From NCBI GenBank assembly GCA_026874595.1, contig CM049313.1, forward strand, positions 19,463,508 to 19,527,507: a DNA stretch of 64,000 nt, given 5' to 3'. A program made the translations under genes and the position numbers. Shown piece by piece: positions 60,950-64,000 of the stretch (within the stretch, counting starts at the first letter, position 1; the number at the start of each line of letters is the position of its first letter). Origin of the DNA: Sipunculus nudus. Its lineage: Eukaryota > Annelida > Sipuncula > Golfingiida > Sipunculidae. The notes below the pieces were generated by a model. The model was not told the DNA's origin. It worked only from the letters and a program-made list of their open reading frames with translations, and searched no databases.

Positions 60950-63240
60950 TCTATTTTTGAGACCTTAAAAGATGCGCTCATCTGTAAGCAGGGCACAAAT
61001 CGTAACTGCTAGACCTGGAATCTTCTAACTTTACATCCAGCGAGGTCAATGAAAAGTCTCCTTGGAAACTTGGAATTAGGTCTCTGTTACCCATATTCTT
61101 TAAGCTATTGGGCTCCGAAGTACCCCCAAGAATAATGAAAAATTTGATACAAAAGCTCATGTATCTGAACAACTAATGCATTGATCACCATGGTTTTTTG
61201 CAATATATATTGATCATGGAGTGTTTCATCAGTTTTTAGCCCTCAACCCCTAGGCTGATGGGCTATTGTCGTCACCCAAGCTGTCCGTCTGTCCGTCCGT
61301 CCGTTAACTTTTACCTTGTGAGCAGGATATCTGGAAAAGGATTCACCGTCAGAATTTTATTTCCTCTGTAAAGATGTATATCGACAAAATCTCGGTCAAG
61401 TTCGAAGATGGGTGACCTTGACCTATTTTTCTACATTTTAGAGCTGATTATAGAAAAACACTTAGATGCTTATTACTCAGGTACCATTTATTGGATTTTC
61501 ACAAAACTTACTATGGTTATTGGGACTGATAGTCTGTACCTGCTACACAAGTTTGATGGCGCCACCTACAATTTCTGATTTTTAATGAATTTTTATCGGA
61601 TTTTTCAACTTTGGGCTTGTGAGCGGGATATCTCTAAAAGGATTCACCTTAGGAATTTTATTTTTTCGGTGAAGATGTATATTGACAAAATCTTGGTCAA
61701 GTTCGAAAATTGGGTGACCTTGACCTATTTTTCTATGTTTTAGGGCTGATAATAGAAAAAACATTTAGAAGCTTATTTCTCAGGAACCATTGGGTGGATT
61801 TTCACAATACTTACTATCATCATAGGGACTGATGGTCTGTAACTGCTGCACAGGTTTGGGGGCGCCACCTACAATTTCTGATTTTTAATGAATTTTTCTT
61901 GGATTTTTCAACTTTGGCCTTGTGAGCAGGATATCCCTAAAAGGATTCACAATAGGAATTTTATTTCTTTGGTGAAGATGTATATCGACAAAATCTCAGT
62001 CAAGTTCGAAGTGGGTGACCTTGACCTAACTTAGAAGCTTATTTTTCAGGAAGCATTTGGTGGATTGTTTTGAATCATGGTACATACCTCTCCATTTTAA
62101 ATTTATAACTGAGACATGTATAGATATACATCCATTTGAGAACAGATATTTATTACTTGTTACTGTTACCACCTTTAAACACTGTTCTTTTGGCTGAGGG
62201 CTTTTGTCAGATTCTGCTGATATTCTAGTTGCATGATGGCGCCATCTATATTCTTTCCATTTTTTATGATTTTTTTCTCTATTTTTGAGACCTTAAGAGA
62301 TGCGGTCATCTGTTAACAGGGCACAAATTGTAACTGCTGGACCTGGTATCTTCTTACTTTACATCCAGAGAGGTCAATGAAAAGTGTCCTTGGAAACCTG
62401 GATTTAGGTCTCTGTTACCCATATTCTTCAAGCTATGGGGCTCTCAAGTACCCACCAAAATAATGAAAAATTTGATACAAAAACTCAAGTATCTGAACAA
62501 CTAATGCATCGATCACCATGATTCTTTGCATTGATATTAATCATGGAGTGTTTCATCAGTTTTTGCAGACTGGTGGCGCCGTCTGTATTTTTTCGCATTT
62601 TTACAATCTTTTTTTCTGTTTTTGAGACATTTAAAGATGCGCTCATCTGTTAACAGGGCACAAATTTTAACTGTTGGACCTGGAATCTTCTAACTTTATA
62701 TCCAGAGAGGTCCATGAAAAGTCTCCTTGGAAACCTGGAATTAGGTCTCTGTTACCCATATTCTTCAAGCTATGGGGCTCTTAAGTATTCTTCCAGAATA
62801 ATGAAAAATTTGATACAAATGCTCAAGTATCTTAACAACTTATGCATTGATCATAATGATTCTTTGCATGGATATTGGTCATGGAATGTTTCATCAGATT
62901 TTGCAGACTGGTGGCGCCACCTATATTTTTTCAATTTTTTACTATTTTTTCTGTGTTTTTGAGACCTTTAAAGATGTGGTCATCTGTTAACAGGGCACAA
63001 ATTGTAAAGACTGGACCTAGAATCTTGTATCTTGACATGCAGGAACACCCATGAAAAAGTCTCCTTGGAAACCTGAAATTAGGTCTCTGTCACTCATATT
63101 ATCTGAGCTATGGGGCTCAGAAGTACCCCCCAGAATAACTAAAAATTTGATACAAAATCTCTAGTATCTGAACAACTAATGCATTGATCGGCATGATTAC
63201 TTGCATGCATATGCACTATGGAGTGTTTCATCAGTTCCTG
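60950..63240. repeat. R3 tandem array, 337-bp period, split by a second array
   Basis: CAGGGCACAAAT marks the units at 60989, 62317, 62654 and 62991; the last three are exactly 337 bp apart. Units share 'GGACCTGGAATCTTCTAAC', 'AGTCTCCTTGGAAACCTGG', 'TTAGGTCTCTGTTACCCATA' and 'GAACAACTAATGCATTGATC'. The gap between units 1 and 2 holds family R5 (61237-62260). Confidence 0.92.
61237..62260. repeat. R5 tandem array, ~302-bp period, ~3 units
   Basis: It opens with 'AGCCCTCAACCCCTAGGCTG' and a CCGTCCGTCCGTTAAC stretch. CTTGTGAGC..GATATC marks units at 61315, 61616 and 61919 (301 and 303 bp). Units contain 'GATGTATATCGACAAAATCT', 'GGTGACCTTGACCTATTTTT' and GGCGCCACCTACAATTTCTG. It sits inside the R3 array. 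Confidence 0.9.
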
Positions 63241-63335
63241 CAGATTAAAACTAAAATTAAACTAATTAAACTTAAACTAAATTGCCGATACATGTCCCCT
63301 TTGCAACCAAACTCTCTCCATAGACAGAATTCACC

Positions 63336-63401
63336 TAGACATTGTCCTTGGAATACTTAGACATTGTCCTTGGAATACTTAGACATTGTCCTTGGAATAC
63401 T
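63336..63401. repeat. 22-bp tandem repeat, 3 perfect units
   Basis: TAGACATTGTCCTTGGAATA + CT three times in a row, without a mismatch. Confidence 0.97.
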
Positions 63402-64000
63402 TTCTTGTCACATACCCACACCCTTATCAAAACCATTACAGGTTTATTTCTTCCAGGTTCTCCAAACTGCTAATAGGGGTTGCCATTTTGCTTACACACT
63501 AAAAATTAGATGTGACATGTAGCATGGTTCAATTAGGGGCTGGTATACTGTTAGTCATGGATATAAGTATGTTCAGAATGATAATATTCCACAAATCAAT
63601 AAAATTATATTCTCTGAACACTCTGTAATGATTCACTGGCTTTTAGGTATTCCCAGAAACATGGCAGAAAGTACTGACATATGTAATATGACAACCAGGG
63701 CTTGAGTTCCATATACTGGAGTCTTTTTAATTTCAGCAAATAAAGAAAATGTAGCTATCCCTCTGTTTGTCACTGCTTTATATGTTTCTTTGCAAGTGGA
63801 GTGGTCCACCACTGAACGTTTTAAGATAATTAGGGGCACATAGGAGATAAAGAGTTTCGACATCGGGAACTGCTCTATCAAATTTGAGAGCTCACAGAGG
63901 ACTTTAGGATGGTAGATGCAAAAATAATCAAAATAATTAAATCAATTCAAAGGTTAATCACTTATTACAATTAAAGCAGAGGGCTTGAAATGTCAGCAGA
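63402..64000. other. right edge, intron 37
   Basis: Nothing certain. A pyrimidine tract and AG near 63458 precede a short frame that could continue exon 37 in phase, but with no good donor. Confidence 0.4.

Noticed and set aside
63459-63500. Possible next exon after exon 37 (FSKLLIG frame in phase 2)
   Set aside because: The acceptor TTTCTTCCAG is good and the frame fits, but there is no usable donor and the similarity to IP3R is too short to trust.

Overview
The window is animal nuclear DNA: AT-rich, dominated by introns, with GT-AG exons, (AT)n microsatellites, SINEs, MITEs and tandem arrays. The repeat families recall bivalve or other molluscan genomes, but that taxonomic guess is from memory and unproven. 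I find one gene. There is no credible second gene, no rRNA and no functional tRNA.

The gene runs left to right across nearly the whole window. It encodes the N-terminal part of an intracellular Ca2+-release channel of the inositol 1,4,5-trisphosphate receptor / ryanodine receptor superfamily. I assembled 37 exons between 1788 and 60660 by hand. All have splice-site dinucleotides, and their phases match from one exon to the next, giving an uninterrupted frame of about 1,328 codons. The order follows IP3 receptors: the beta-trefoil 'suppressor' domain (exons 1-5), the MIR beta-trefoil (exons 6-10), the alpha-helical half of the ligand-binding core with the RIH domain (exons 11-19), then an armadillo-like solenoid (exons 20-37). 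The start codon lies before the window. The remaining regulatory region, the pore and the C-terminus lie beyond its right edge, since exon 37 ends in mid-codon.

The protein is a divergent member. The TTGR-type IP3-binding loop of the beta-domain is not recognisable. In the alpha-domain, the equivalents of K508, R511, R568 and K569 of mammalian IP3R1 are kept, while R504 is Lys and Y567 is Ser. One exon (16) carries a motif that looks more like ryanodine receptors. It may belong to a poorly described IP3R-like lineage (compare 'IP3R-B' paralogues of unicellular holozoans), with altered or lost IP3 sensing.

The most unusual genomic feature is that three splice junctions are built into tandem repeats. 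About 19 units of ~47 bp (893-1809) repeat the acceptor and first codons of exon 1. About 26 units of 43 bp (33702-34818) repeat the last 39 bases and the donor of exon 23. A short, decayed array (51316-51511) repeats the acceptor of the 39-nt exon 33.

The introns also hold several complete non-autonomous DNA transposons with target-site duplications: a 1.7-kb long-inverted-repeat element, three hAT-type elements, and TA-flanked Tc1/mariner- or pogo-type elements. There are also two SINEs, several copies of dispersed repeat families, and nested ~337-bp and ~302-bp arrays in the last 3 kb.
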